From: Lachnospiraceae bacterium | GTDB lineage: Bacteria > Bacillota > Clostridia > Lachnospirales > Lachnospiraceae | Direction: 5' to 3' | NCBI GenBank assembly: GCA_900766815.1 | Contig: CAAFWV010000031.1 | Coordinates: 16,795 to 80,794 of the forward strand | Length of the DNA: 64,000 bases | Shown here: positions 51,817-59,920 of the stretch, piece after piece | Layout: every line of letters begins with the position of its first letter | How positions within the stretch are numbered: position 1 is the stretch's first letter | Notes under the pieces: generated by a model | What the model was told of the DNA's origin: nothing | Databases searched by the model: none | What the model saw: the letters and a program-made list of their open reading frames with translations, nothing else | Program-made: the position numbers and the translations under genes

Positions 51817-52425
51817 ATGAAGTCAATAATTATTTCGACTGACAATAAGATAGATGAGACTCATGTGCCCCCGTACAGACTAAGTAAGGCTTTATCAATA
51901 ACAAATAAGTCTGAGAGGGCACGTAGTCTGTGTGCGGGTTATCTTCTGGGCAAGGCGCTGGAAGAGAACTCCATCCCTGTGGATACAGAGCCTGAGTTTT
52001 ATAACGGTAAGCCGTATTATGCGGACTATCCCGATTTCAGGTTCAATCTGTCTCATTCAGGTAAGTATGCTGCTATTATCTACAACAATGAGGGGATAGA
52101 TGTTGGTATTGACATCCAGGAGAGGAGACCATACAGGGCTTCGCTTTCAAGAAGAGTGGCAGGACCTAAGGATGAAGAAACTGATATATTAAAGCTTTGG
52201 ACTATAAAGGAAGCCTACAGCAAGCTTACCGGTCGTGGTATAGCAATGGACTTTACGAAGATAACCTATGTCGACAGCTGTGTGGTTGATTTGGAGGGAA
52301 ACATCCTGGCTTATGCAAAAGTTGACTTCAATAACGATTGTTATGTATGCGCCATGGCTGGGACGGAGGATATACTTAATCTTACGTTTGATGGATTTGC
52401 TCTTGCGAATAATATTTCACTATGA
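51817..52425 (+). CDS. 4'-Phosphopantetheinyl transferase, Sfp type
   Basis: Moves the phosphopantetheine arm of CoA onto carrier proteins. The three family motifs are present: FNLSHSGKYAAI, GIDVGIDIQERR with the metal-binding Asp residues, and LWTIKEAYSKLTGRG. I choose ATG 51817 (202 residues) with a weak GGTAAG upstream; ATG 51790 is also in frame but has no ribosome site. No carrier protein, NRPS or PKS lies nearby, so its target is unknown. Confidence 0.9.
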   Translation: MKSIIISTDNKIDETHVPPYRLSKALSITNKSERARSLCAGYLLGKALEENSIPVDTEPEFYNGKPYYADYPDFRFNLSHSGKYAAIIYNNEGIDVGIDIQERRPYRASLSRRVAGPKDEETDILKLWTIKEAYSKLTGRGIAMDFTKITYVDSCVVDLEGNILAYAKVDFNNDCYVCAMAGTEDILNLTFDGFALANNISL

Positions 52426-52444
52426 TAAACTAACATAGTTGTTA

Positions 52445-52527
52445 GCCGGCATGTCGGAATGGCAGACGATGCAGACTCAAAATCTGTTGGGCGCAAGCCC
52501 GTGTGGGTTCAAGTCCCACTGCCGGCA
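52445..52527 (+). tRNA. tRNA-Leu (anticodon CAA)
   Basis: Acceptor GCCGGCA pairs with TGCCGGC, with discriminator A. The anticodon stem GCAGA/TCTGT (one G-U) encloses CTCAAAA, giving anticodon CAA for UUG codons. A class II variable arm (TTGGGCGCAAGCCCG) and a GGTTCAAGTCC T arm are seen. CCA is not encoded. It lies 17 bases after the PPTase gene. Confidence 0.96.
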
Positions 52528-52534
52528 CTGCTTA

Positions 52535-52562
52535 TTGCATTTCATAATAAGTATGCTATAAT
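52535..52562 (+). promoter_or_regulatory. Promoter of the SCIFF peptide gene
   Basis: TTGCAT (52535-52540), 16 bases, TATAAT (52557-52562), with TG one base before the -10. This is a strong extended promoter, and the AAGGAGG ribosome site is also strong. Confidence 0.82.
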
Positions 52563-52607
52563 TATTTATAATTATGTATTAAATGATTCTACAAGGAGGC
52601 TTTATAT

Positions 52608-52751
52608 ATGAAGCACATTAAGACATTAAGCACAAGAGATCTTAAGGAATCTATGAAGAAGGGCGGATGCGGTGAGTGCCAGACATCATGCCAGTCAGCA
52701 TGTAAGACATCTTGCACAGTTGGAAATCAGACTTGCGAGAAGCTTAAGTAA
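52608..52751 (+). CDS. SCIFF peptide (six-cysteine ranthipeptide precursor)
   Basis: A 47-residue precursor with exactly six cysteines: C21, C24, C28, C32, C36 and C43. The leader MKHIKTLSTRDLKESMKKGG and the core GECQTSCQSACKTSC match the SCIFF family, nearly invariant in Clostridia. In the studied C. thermocellum homologue the maturase joins Cys32 to Thr37 by a thioether, and both residues occur here at those numbers. AAGGAGG lies 9 bases before the ATG. A hairpin terminator then separates it from the maturase gene, so the peptide should be in excess. Its biological function is not established; quorum-like signalling has been proposed in the literature. Confidence 0.96.
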   Translation: MKHIKTLSTRDLKESMKKGGCGECQTSCQSACKTSCTVGNQTCEKLK

Positions 52752-52778
52752 TCTTATTTTAAATGAAATGTACAATAG

Positions 52779-52818
52779 ACTCGAAGTTGTGACAGTATGT
52801 ACAGCTTCGAGTTTATTT
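52779..52818 (+). terminator. Terminator/attenuator between SCIFF peptide and maturase
   Basis: ACTCGAAGTTGT (52779-52790) pairs with ACAGCTTCGAGT (52801-52812), with one G-U and a 10-base loop, then TTATTT. It should hold maturase expression below that of its peptide. Confidence 0.85.
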
Positions 52819-52847
52819 AGGTGATGATAGTTTAGGAGAATTATATA

Positions 52848-54251
52848 ATGATTCATCAGTACAAGAATAATGGATACAACATCGTACTGGATGTAAACAG
52901 CGGTTCTGTTCACGTGGTAGATGATTGTGTCTATGAGATCGTACCGGTGCTGGAGCCTATTCTCAAGGCAGGACTGTCAGGTGAGACAGCGATAGAAGCA
53001 GCCTGTATGGCATGCGAGAAGCTGCCCTACAGCAGTAATGAGATTAGGGAGGTGTGTGAGGAGCTGATAGCACTTCATGAAGCGGGACAGCTGTACACAC
53101 CTGATATCTACGAGGACTATATAATAGATTTTAAGAAGAGAGAGACAGTGGTCAAGGCTCTGTGTCTGCACATTGCGCATGACTGTAACCTTGCCTGCAA
53201 ATATTGCTTTGCAGAAGAGGGAGAGTATCATGGCAGACGTGCCCTGATGAGCTTTGAAGTTGGTCGTAAGGCTCTTGATTTCCTTGTTGCCAATTCGAGA
53301 AACAGGGTTAATCTTGAGGTTGATTTCTTTGGCGGAGAGCCTACTCTTAACTTTGATGTGGTTAAGCAGCTTGTTGAATACGGCAGAAGCTTAGAGAAGG
53401 AGCACAATAAGAAATTCCGATTTACCCTTACTACCAACGGAGTGCTTCTCAATGATGAAATACTTGAATTTGCCAACAAGGAGATGGCCAATGTTGTACT
53501 AAGCATTGACGGACGCAAGGAAGTCAATGACAGGATGAGACCGTTCAGAGGCGGACAGGGAAGCTATGATACAATAGTTCCCAAGTTTAAGAAGGTGGCA
53601 GAGAGCAGAAATCAGGAGAATTATTATGTAAGGGGCACTTTTACCCATAATAATCTTGATTTCTCCAATGATGTTAAGCATCTGGCCGACCTGGGCTTTA
53701 AGCAGATATCGGTTGAGCCTGTGGTTGCCAAGCCTACGGATGACTATGCATTAAGGGAAGAGGATATTCCTAAGATTCTTGAGGAATATGATGAGCTTGC
53801 CAGGGATATTATAAGAAGAGCCAAGGCGGGAGAACCGATTAATTTCTTCCATTTTATGATAGACCTTACGGGAGGACCCTGTGTCGCCAAGAGACTGTCG
53901 GGCTGTGGTTCGGGAACGGAATATCTTGCGGTAACTCCCTGGGGTGACCTTTATCCCTGTCATCAGTTCGTAGGAAATGAGGATTTCCTTATGGGCAATG
54001 TCGACGAGGGAATAGTAAGGACTGATATCAGAGATGAATTCAAGTGCACCAACGTATATGCCAAGGAGAAGTGCAGGAAGTGCTTCGCGAAGTTCTACTG
54101 CAGTGGCGGATGTGCTGCCAATGCATACAACTTCCATGGAGATATCAATGATGCATATGATCTCGGATGCGAATTGCAGCGCAAGAGGATAGAGTGCGCG
54201 ATTATGATAAAAGCAGCTCTTGATGAGCAAAGTGAAGGAGAGGAACAATGA
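52848..54251 (+). CDS. SCIFF peptide maturase, radical SAM/SPASM thioether synthase
   Basis: Installs a Cys-Thr thioether crosslink on the SCIFF peptide. In 467 residues, an N-terminal RRE-like peptide-binding domain (about 1-95) is followed by the radical SAM barrel with CNLACKYC and FFGGEPTLN. A C-terminal SPASM domain binds two further Fe-S clusters through GCGSGTEYLAVTPWGDLYPC, CTNVYAKEKCRKCFAKFYC and SGGCAANAYNF. GGAG precedes the ATG. The last 4 bases overlap secDF, the typical Clostridial order peptide-maturase-secDF. Peptide export is not encoded nearby apart from SecDF. Confidence 0.96.
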   Translation: MIHQYKNNGYNIVLDVNSGSVHVVDDCVYEIVPVLEPILKAGLSGETAIEAACMACEKLPYSSNEIREVCEELIALHEAGQLYTPDIYEDYIIDFKKRETVVKALCLHIAHDCNLACKYCFAEEGEYHGRRALMSFEVGRKALDFLVANSRNRVNLEVDFFGGEPTLNFDVVKQLVEYGRSLEKEHNKKFRFTLTTNGVLLNDEILEFANKEMANVVLSIDGRKEVNDRMRPFRGGQGSYDTIVPKFKKVAESRNQENYYVRGTFTHNNLDFSNDVKHLADLGFKQISVEPVVAKPTDDYALREEDIPKILEEYDELARDIIRRAKAGEPINFFHFMIDLTGGPCVAKRLSGCGSGTEYLAVTPWGDLYPCHQFVGNEDFLMGNVDEGIVRTDIRDEFKCTNVYAKEKCRKCFAKFYCSGGCAANAYNFHGDINDAYDLGCELQRKRIECAIMIKAALDEQSEGEEQ

Positions 54252-56497
54252 AAAAGAGTTCAGCAATTGTATGGCTTGTTGCATTGATAGCTTTACTTGC
54301 AGGCGGAGTATATGCCTGTGTGTTTGGTTTTGATGCGGCAGGTACCGGTTCTGCTAAGGAAATCAAGCAGGGTCTTGATCTGGCAGGCGGTGTCAGCATT
54401 ACTTATCAGGTTGTAGGGGAAGAAGAGCCTGATAAGGCAGATATGGCAGATACCATATATAAGCTTCAGAGAAGAGTAGAGGGCTACAGCACAGAGAGCC
54501 AGGTATATCAGGAAGGTTCAGACAGAATCAATATTGAGATTCCGGGTGTAAGTGATGCCAATGCCATTCTTGAAGATCTGGGTAAGCCCGGAAGCCTGTA
54601 TTTCATTCGCGAGACAGATGCTGACGGCAATATGAATTACGGATATGTAAGCCTTGGTGATACCGGTGGAGTTATGCTCATGCTGACCAAGTCTATTGAT
54701 GAGCTTAAGGCAGGCGGTGATATCGTCCTTGAGGGTACTGATGTAGCTGATGCACAGGCTGCTTCATATCAGGATAACATGAATAATCAGAACTTTGTGG
54801 TTAGTCTTACATTTACACCTGACGGAACCAAGAAGTTCGCAGATGCAACAACGGAAGCTCACAGCAAGGGTGAGACAATCGCAATCTACTATGACGGTTC
54901 AATTGTATCAGCACCTACCGTTAATGAACCTATTACCAACGGACAGGCGCAGATATCAGGTGACTTCACTTATGAAGAGGCCGATAAGCTTGCTTCAACT
55001 ATAAGAATCGGTGGTCTTAAGCTTGAGCTTGAAGAGCTTAGAAGTAATGTAGTAGGTGCTCAGTTAGGTGAGGAAGCGATTTCGACAAGTATTAAGGCTG
55101 CACTGATCGGTTTTGCAATAGTAGCAGTTCTTATGATTGTAATCTACTTCATCCCGGGACTTGCTTCGGTTATTGCACTGGGTCTCTATACAGTAATTAC
55201 AGTACTTCTTATCAATGCATTTGATATTACACTTACACTTCCCGGTATTGCAGGTATCATTCTTTCAATCGGTATGGCGGTCGATGCGGATGTTATCATC
55301 TTCGCACGTATCAGGGAAGAGCTTGCTAAGGGTAAGACGGTGGCTTCAGCAATTGATATAGGTTTCAAGAAGGCAATGTCAGCAATTCTTGACGGAAACA
55401 TCACAACCCTTATTGCTGCATTTGTGCTCGGTATTATGGGTTCAGGCTCGGTTAAGGGCTTCGCTCAGACACTTGGTCTTGGTATTGTGGTATCTATGTT
55501 CACGGCACTGGTAATTACCAAGATTATTCTTAAGTCCTTCTATGCAATCGGAATTAAGAATGAGAAGTTCTACGGTGCGGCTAAGGAGAGGAAGACGCTT
55601 CACTTCTTAAAGAAGAAAAACATCTTCTTCGCAGTATCACTTGCACTTATTCTTGCAGGCTTTGTTGTTATGGGTATTAACTCATCGAACGGCAAGGAGG
55701 CCCTCAATTATTCACTTGAGTTCAAGGGGGGTACATCAACCTCTGTAGTATTCAATGAGGATATGGACCTTGCAACAATAGATTCGACAGTAGTTCCTGT
55801 TATTGCTGAGGTTATCGGTGATAATCAGATTCAGTGCCAGAAGGTACAGGGCAGCACAGAGGTTGTAATTAAGACCAGGACTCTGAGCGTTGAGCAGAGA
55901 GAGGCAATGAATAATGCACTCGTTGATAAGTTTGACGTTGAGAAGGAAAAGATAGTTGCTGAGACAATCTCTTCTACAATCTCAAGTGAGATGAGAAAGG
56001 ATGCACTTGTTGCTGTTGTAGTTGCTACAATCTGCATGCTTGTATATATCTGGTTCAGATTCAAGGATATAAGATTCGCTGCCAGCTCAGTGCTCGCACT
56101 TGTTCATGACGTACTTGTGGTACTTGCTTTCTATGCAATTGCAAGGGTTAGTGTTGGTAATACCTTCATCGCCTGTATGCTTACGATTGTCGGTTATTCA
56201 ATCAATGCTACAATAGTAATCTTTGACAGAATCAGGGAGAATCTGCCGGGACTTGGCAAGGGTGCACTGGATGAGCTTGTGGACAAGAGTATCAACCAGA
56301 CACTCAGCAGAAGTATTTTCACATCTGTAACAACCTTTGTAATGGTTGCTGCACTATATATACTTGGTGTAACGTCAATCAAGGAGTTTGCCCTTCCTCT
56401 CATGGTAGGTATCGTATGCGGTACATATTCATCCGTATGCTTAACGGGTGCTCTGTGGTACGTATTCAAAACCAAAATAGTTAAGAAGGAAGATTAA
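54248..56497 (+). CDS. secDF: SecDF fused protein-export subunit
   Basis: A 749-residue fusion of SecD (about 1-440) and SecF (about 445-749), which uses the proton gradient to aid late Sec translocation. It has about 12 membrane helices. KQGLDLAGGVSITYQ is the SecD N-terminal motif; GIAGIILSIGMAVDADVIIF and SIGYS-like TIVGYSINATIVIFDRIRE are the paired D4/F4 motifs with the essential Asp. It starts within the end of the maturase gene (ATGA overlap). A terminator follows. Confidence 0.97.
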   Translation: MKKSSAIVWLVALIALLAGGVYACVFGFDAAGTGSAKEIKQGLDLAGGVSITYQVVGEEEPDKADMADTIYKLQRRVEGYSTESQVYQEGSDRINIEIPGVSDANAILEDLGKPGSLYFIRETDADGNMNYGYVSLGDTGGVMLMLTKSIDELKAGGDIVLEGTDVADAQAASYQDNMNNQNFVVSLTFTPDGTKKFADATTEAHSKGETIAIYYDGSIVSAPTVNEPITNGQAQISGDFTYEEADKLASTIRIGGLKLELEELRSNVVGAQLGEEAISTSIKAALIGFAIVAVLMIVIYFIPGLASVIALGLYTVITVLLINAFDITLTLPGIAGIILSIGMAVDADVIIFARIREELAKGKTVASAIDIGFKKAMSAILDGNITTLIAAFVLGIMGSGSVKGFAQTLGLGIVVSMFTALVITKIILKSFYAIGIKNEKFYGAAKERKTLHFLKKKNIFFAVSLALILAGFVVMGINSSNGKEALNYSLEFKGGTSTSVVFNEDMDLATIDSTVVPVIAEVIGDNQIQCQKVQGSTEVVIKTRTLSVEQREAMNNALVDKFDVEKEKIVAETISSTISSEMRKDALVAVVVATICMLVYIWFRFKDIRFAASSVLALVHDVLVVLAFYAIARVSVGNTFIACMLTIVGYSINATIVIFDRIRENLPGLGKGALDELVDKSINQTLSRSIFTSVTTFVMVAALYILGVTSIKEFALPLMVGIVCGTYSSVCLTGALWYVFKTKIVKKED

Positions 56498-56503
56498 TTA
56501 TTC

Positions 56504-56534
56504 AGGCACCGGTGGTAACATCGGTGCCTTTTTT
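56504..56534 (+). terminator. Terminator after secDF
   Basis: AGGCACCG (56504-56511) pairs with CGGTGCCT (56522-56529), then TTTTT, just 8 bases before the recJ start. Confidence 0.9.
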
Positions 56535-56541
56535 AAAGAAA

Positions 56542-58323
56542 ATGGCCAAATGGATTGAGACAAGAATCGGTGCCGATTTTATGACGCTATCTAAGCAACT
56601 GAATATTGATCCGGTGGCTGCCAGGGTGCTGAGAAACAGAGGACTTGAAAACGCAGCGGATATGGGAAGGTTCCTTAAGAACAGTGAGGATATGTATCAT
56701 AATCCGTATTTGTTCGATGATATGGACAAAGCAATCAAACTTATTCTTGATATTATCGACAGGAGAGAAAGGATAAGGATAATAGGGGATTATGATGTTG
56801 ACGGAATAACATCAACCTATATCCTGCTTAAAGGTCTGGAAACAATAGGCGCAGATGTGGATTATGCCATTCCCGACAGGATTCAGGACGGCTATGGATT
56901 AAACAGAAGTCTTATTGACAATGCCATTGCAGATAAAATATCACTCGTTATCACCTGCGATAACGGAATTGCCGCGCAGAGCGAGATAGATTATGCAATG
57001 GAGAAGGGAATCAGGTGCATAGTAACAGATCACCATGAGGTACCGTTCACCACGGATGACAATAATAACAAGCGCTATGTTATACCGAGGGCTGACTGTG
57101 TCATTGATCCCAAGCTTCCGGACTGTGATTATCCCTTAACAGGAATCTGCGGTGCCATGGTGGCATATAAGCTTATTATTGCCCTCAGTAAGAAGAGAAC
57201 GATTGATTCCTTAGTGCTTGGCGAGCTTGAGGAGCTTGCGGGTCTGGGAACAGTCTGCGACATCATGGAGCTTAAGGATGAGAACAGGGCTGTGGTAAAG
57301 AATGCCCTCATCCGTATGAATTCAAGCAGTAATCAGGGTATCAGGGCTTTGATTTCGGTTAATGGACTGAAGTCACCCATAAGTGCATATCACCTCGGAT
57401 TTGTACTGGGTCCCTGTCTCAATGCAACGGGAAGACTGGATTCTGCACGACTGTCAGTAGAACTGCTTCGAAGCAGAAGCTTTGAGGATGCCGTTGTTAG
57501 GGCAACTGAGCTTAAGAGGCTTAACGACATGCGTAAGACCATGACGGAGCTGGGACTTGACAGTGCACTTAAGGTTATTGATGCAGAAGGGCTGTCAGAG
57601 GATAAGGTACTTATTGTATATGTCCCCGGTCTGCATGAGAGCTTAGCAGGAATAATAGCAGGCAGGATTAAGGAGAAGTATTATAGGCCGACAATAGTAC
57701 TTACTGACAGTGAGGATGGACTCAAGGGCTCGGGCAGAAGCATTGAAGGCTATAATATGTTCGAAGAGCTGACTAAGGTGAAGAAGCTCTTCACTAAGTT
57801 TGGCGGACATGCCATGGCAGCAGGCTTAAGTCTGGCTAAGGACAATCTGTCACTACTCAGAGATAGATTAAACGAAGGCTGTCTGCTTCGCAGTGAGGAT
57901 TTTGAAGAAAAGATAAGATTCGATGCCGAGCTTCCATTAAGCTACGTGACAGAGAAGCTTATTGGTGACCTGAATCTGATGGAACCCTTCGGCATGGGTA
58001 ATCCGAAGCCTCTGTTTGCATGCAGAAGTGTGGAGCTAATCGAAGCCCGAATCATGGGTAAGGAAGGCAATATGTGTAAGCTTACCGGACGCCCTGCGGG
58101 AGATAACAGGAACTACGAGCTCCTGCTCTTCAAGGGTATGGAGAGACTGAAGCAGGAGCTTACCGGCGTCTTTGGAGAGAGTCAGTCCGAAGCGTTTTTT
58201 GCAGGTAAGAGGCATGTGCCCATGTATGTTCATGTACTGTACGAGCCCGGAATAAATGAGTTCAGGGGCAGACGCAGTCTTCAGTTTGTCATACGGGATT
58301 TCAAGGTTGTCACTAATGTTTAG
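56542..58323 (+). CDS. recJ: Single-strand DNA exonuclease RecJ
   Basis: A 5'-3' exonuclease for recombination and mismatch repair. ATG 56542 (593 residues, MAKWIETRIGADF) matches the family N-terminus; GTG 56512 would fall in the terminator stem. The DHH motifs are IIGDYDVDGITSTYIL, ITCDNGIAAQSE, VTDHHEVP and LAGLGTVCDI; DHHA1 has FGGHAMAAG near residue 420, and an OB-like C-terminal domain follows. The ribosome site is weak. It seems to be partly dependent on readthrough from secDF. Confidence 0.95.
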   Translation: MAKWIETRIGADFMTLSKQLNIDPVAARVLRNRGLENAADMGRFLKNSEDMYHNPYLFDDMDKAIKLILDIIDRRERIRIIGDYDVDGITSTYILLKGLETIGADVDYAIPDRIQDGYGLNRSLIDNAIADKISLVITCDNGIAAQSEIDYAMEKGIRCIVTDHHEVPFTTDDNNNKRYVIPRADCVIDPKLPDCDYPLTGICGAMVAYKLIIALSKKRTIDSLVLGELEELAGLGTVCDIMELKDENRAVVKNALIRMNSSSNQGIRALISVNGLKSPISAYHLGFVLGPCLNATGRLDSARLSVELLRSRSFEDAVVRATELKRLNDMRKTMTELGLDSALKVIDAEGLSEDKVLIVYVPGLHESLAGIIAGRIKEKYYRPTIVLTDSEDGLKGSGRSIEGYNMFEELTKVKKLFTKFGGHAMAAGLSLAKDNLSLLRDRLNEGCLLRSEDFEEKIRFDAELPLSYVTEKLIGDLNLMEPFGMGNPKPLFACRSVELIEARIMGKEGNMCKLTGRPAGDNRNYELLLFKGMERLKQELTGVFGESQSEAFFAGKRHVPMYVHVLYEPGINEFRGRRSLQFVIRDFKVVTNV

Positions 58324-58387
58324 ACTATAAAAAAACGCATAGAACTGATATACTGTCTATATGTAATACTGATAATAAGGAGGCAAT

Positions 58388-59662
58388 ATGGCAACAGGAA
58401 TAGCAACAAAATGTATACATGAAGGTTGGAAGCCGGGTGAAGGTGAACCCAGACAGCTTCCGGTTTATCAGAGTACAACCTTCAAATATGACAGCTCGGA
58501 TGCAATGGGCGAGCTCTTCGACCTCGAGAGAGAGGGATACTTCTATACCAGACTGCAGAATCCGACAAACGATGCGGTTGCAGCCAAGATATGCGCGCTT
58601 GAAGGCGGTGTGGCAGCGATGCTTACCTCATCGGGTCAGGCGGCTAACTTTTTCGCAATATTCAACATATGTGAGTCCGGAGACCATTTTATTGCCTCTT
58701 CGGCTATATACGGAGGAACCTTTAATCTTTTCGGGGTGACTCTTAAGAAGATGGGTATTGAGTGTACCTTCGTAGACCAGAACCTGTCTGAGGAAGAGCT
58801 TGATAAATATTTTAAGCCCAATACTAAGGCGCTGTTTGGTGAGTCGATTACCAACCCTACCTGCTCGGTGCTTGACTTTGAGAAGTTCGCCCGTGTGGCT
58901 CATAAGCATGGTGTGCCCTTTATCGTAGATAATACATTTGCAACACCGGTTAACTGCAGACCGATTGAGTGGGGAGCTGATATCGTAACCCATTCAACCA
59001 CCAAGTATATGGATGGACAGGCCGTAGGAGTCGGCGGAGCAATTGTTGACAGCGGCAATTTTGACTGGAGCAAATATCCGGAGCGTTTCCCGGGACTGTG
59101 CACTCCTGATGATTCATATCATGGAATTACTTATACAGAGAAGTTCGGCAGGGCTGCATATCTTACCAAGGCAACGGTTCAGCTTATGAGAGACCTCGGT
59201 TCAATCCAGTCACCTCAGAATGCTTTCTATCTTAACCTGGGTCTTGAGACACTTCCTGTAAGGGTTGAAAGACATTGTAAGAATGCCCTTGAGATTGCTA
59301 AGTATTTAAAGAGTAATCCTAAGGTTGCATGGGTTCATTATGCGGACCTTCCCGATGATGAATATCATGACATGATGGAGAAATATATGCCAAACGGTAC
59401 CTGTGGAGTGCTGTCATTTGCCGTAAAGGGCGGAAGGGATGCTGCAATCAGGTTCATGGACAGTCTAAAGCTTATCAACATTGTGACTCATGTAGCTGAT
59501 GCCAAGAGCTGTCTTCTTCATCCTGCAAGCCATACACACAGACAGCTTACGGAAGAGCAGTTAATCGAGGCAGGAGTTGCCCCCGATCTAATCAGATTGT
59601 CAGTGGGAATTGAGGATGTGAATGACCTCATTGCGGATATTGAACAGGCTCTTAATGCATAA
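58388..59662 (+). CDS. metY: O-acetylhomoserine sulfhydrylase
   Basis: PLP enzyme that makes homocysteine from O-acetylhomoserine and sulfide. The 424-residue chain has the PLP lysine in THSTTKYMDGQAVGVGG, the cofactor Tyr in YFYTRLQNPTNDA, and IVDNTFATP. Length (about 425-430) and the insert around ERFPGLCTPDDSYHGITY fit MetY rather than the shorter MetB/MetC. AGGAGG precedes the ATG. No SAM riboswitch is present in the 64-base gap upstream. Confidence 0.95.
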   Translation: MATGIATKCIHEGWKPGEGEPRQLPVYQSTTFKYDSSDAMGELFDLEREGYFYTRLQNPTNDAVAAKICALEGGVAAMLTSSGQAANFFAIFNICESGDHFIASSAIYGGTFNLFGVTLKKMGIECTFVDQNLSEEELDKYFKPNTKALFGESITNPTCSVLDFEKFARVAHKHGVPFIVDNTFATPVNCRPIEWGADIVTHSTTKYMDGQAVGVGGAIVDSGNFDWSKYPERFPGLCTPDDSYHGITYTEKFGRAAYLTKATVQLMRDLGSIQSPQNAFYLNLGLETLPVRVERHCKNALEIAKYLKSNPKVAWVHYADLPDDEYHDMMEKYMPNGTCGVLSFAVKGGRDAAIRFMDSLKLINIVTHVADAKSCLLHPASHTHRQLTEEQLIEAGVAPDLIRLSVGIEDVNDLIADIEQALNA

Positions 59663-59734
59663 TAAAGATAAAGGTTTGTCTTTGTTTATGAATTTTATCG
59701 GTTTTTAATCAAATGGACACAATTTGAACACATT

Positions 59735-59833
59735 TATAATGTATTATAAGACCATAGATAGTTGATTACTCACTATCTCCCCCCCTCATAAGAACAGAAC
59801 CCCAGTAGTGAAAGCTACTGGGGTTTCTGTTTT
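59735..59833 (+). ncRNA. Candidate C-rich small RNA with terminator
   Basis: A TATAAT (59735-59740), 15 bases after TGGACA (59714-59719), precedes a compact unit. It has hairpin AGATAGT/ACTATCT (59756-59762 with 59772-59778), then seven C (59779-59785) unpaired, then a terminator hairpin AACCCCAGTAG/CTACTGGGGTT (59798-59808 with 59815-59825) and a T-rich tail. The terminator is 135 bases beyond metY. This layout resembles Firmicute sRNAs that base-pair with ribosome sites through C-runs. It may instead simply be the metY 3' end. Confidence 0.5.
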
Positions 59834-59842
59834 GTAAAGAAA

Positions 59843-59871
59843 TTGTTATGAGGCTTCAATGGTGATATAAT
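59843..59871 (+). promoter_or_regulatory. Promoter of the HD-GYP/GGDEF unit
   Basis: TTGTTA (59843-59848), 17 bases, TATAAT (59866-59871) with TG at the extended position. The leader holds a perfect hairpin GTGTCA/TGACAC (59891-59896 with 59902-59907), 3 bases before the ribosome-site stretch GGAGGG. Confidence 0.82.
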
Positions 59872-59920
59872 GTTGATATTATAGGTTAATGTGTCAGGGG
59901 ATGACACATCGGAGGGATGG

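Noticed and set aside
56512..56541. GTG start at 56512 for recJ
   Set aside because: It lies inside the secDF terminator hairpin, and the family N-terminus begins at ATG 56542.
58324..58387. Possible SAM riboswitch before metY
   Set aside because: The gap is only 64 bases and has none of the SAM-I conserved elements.
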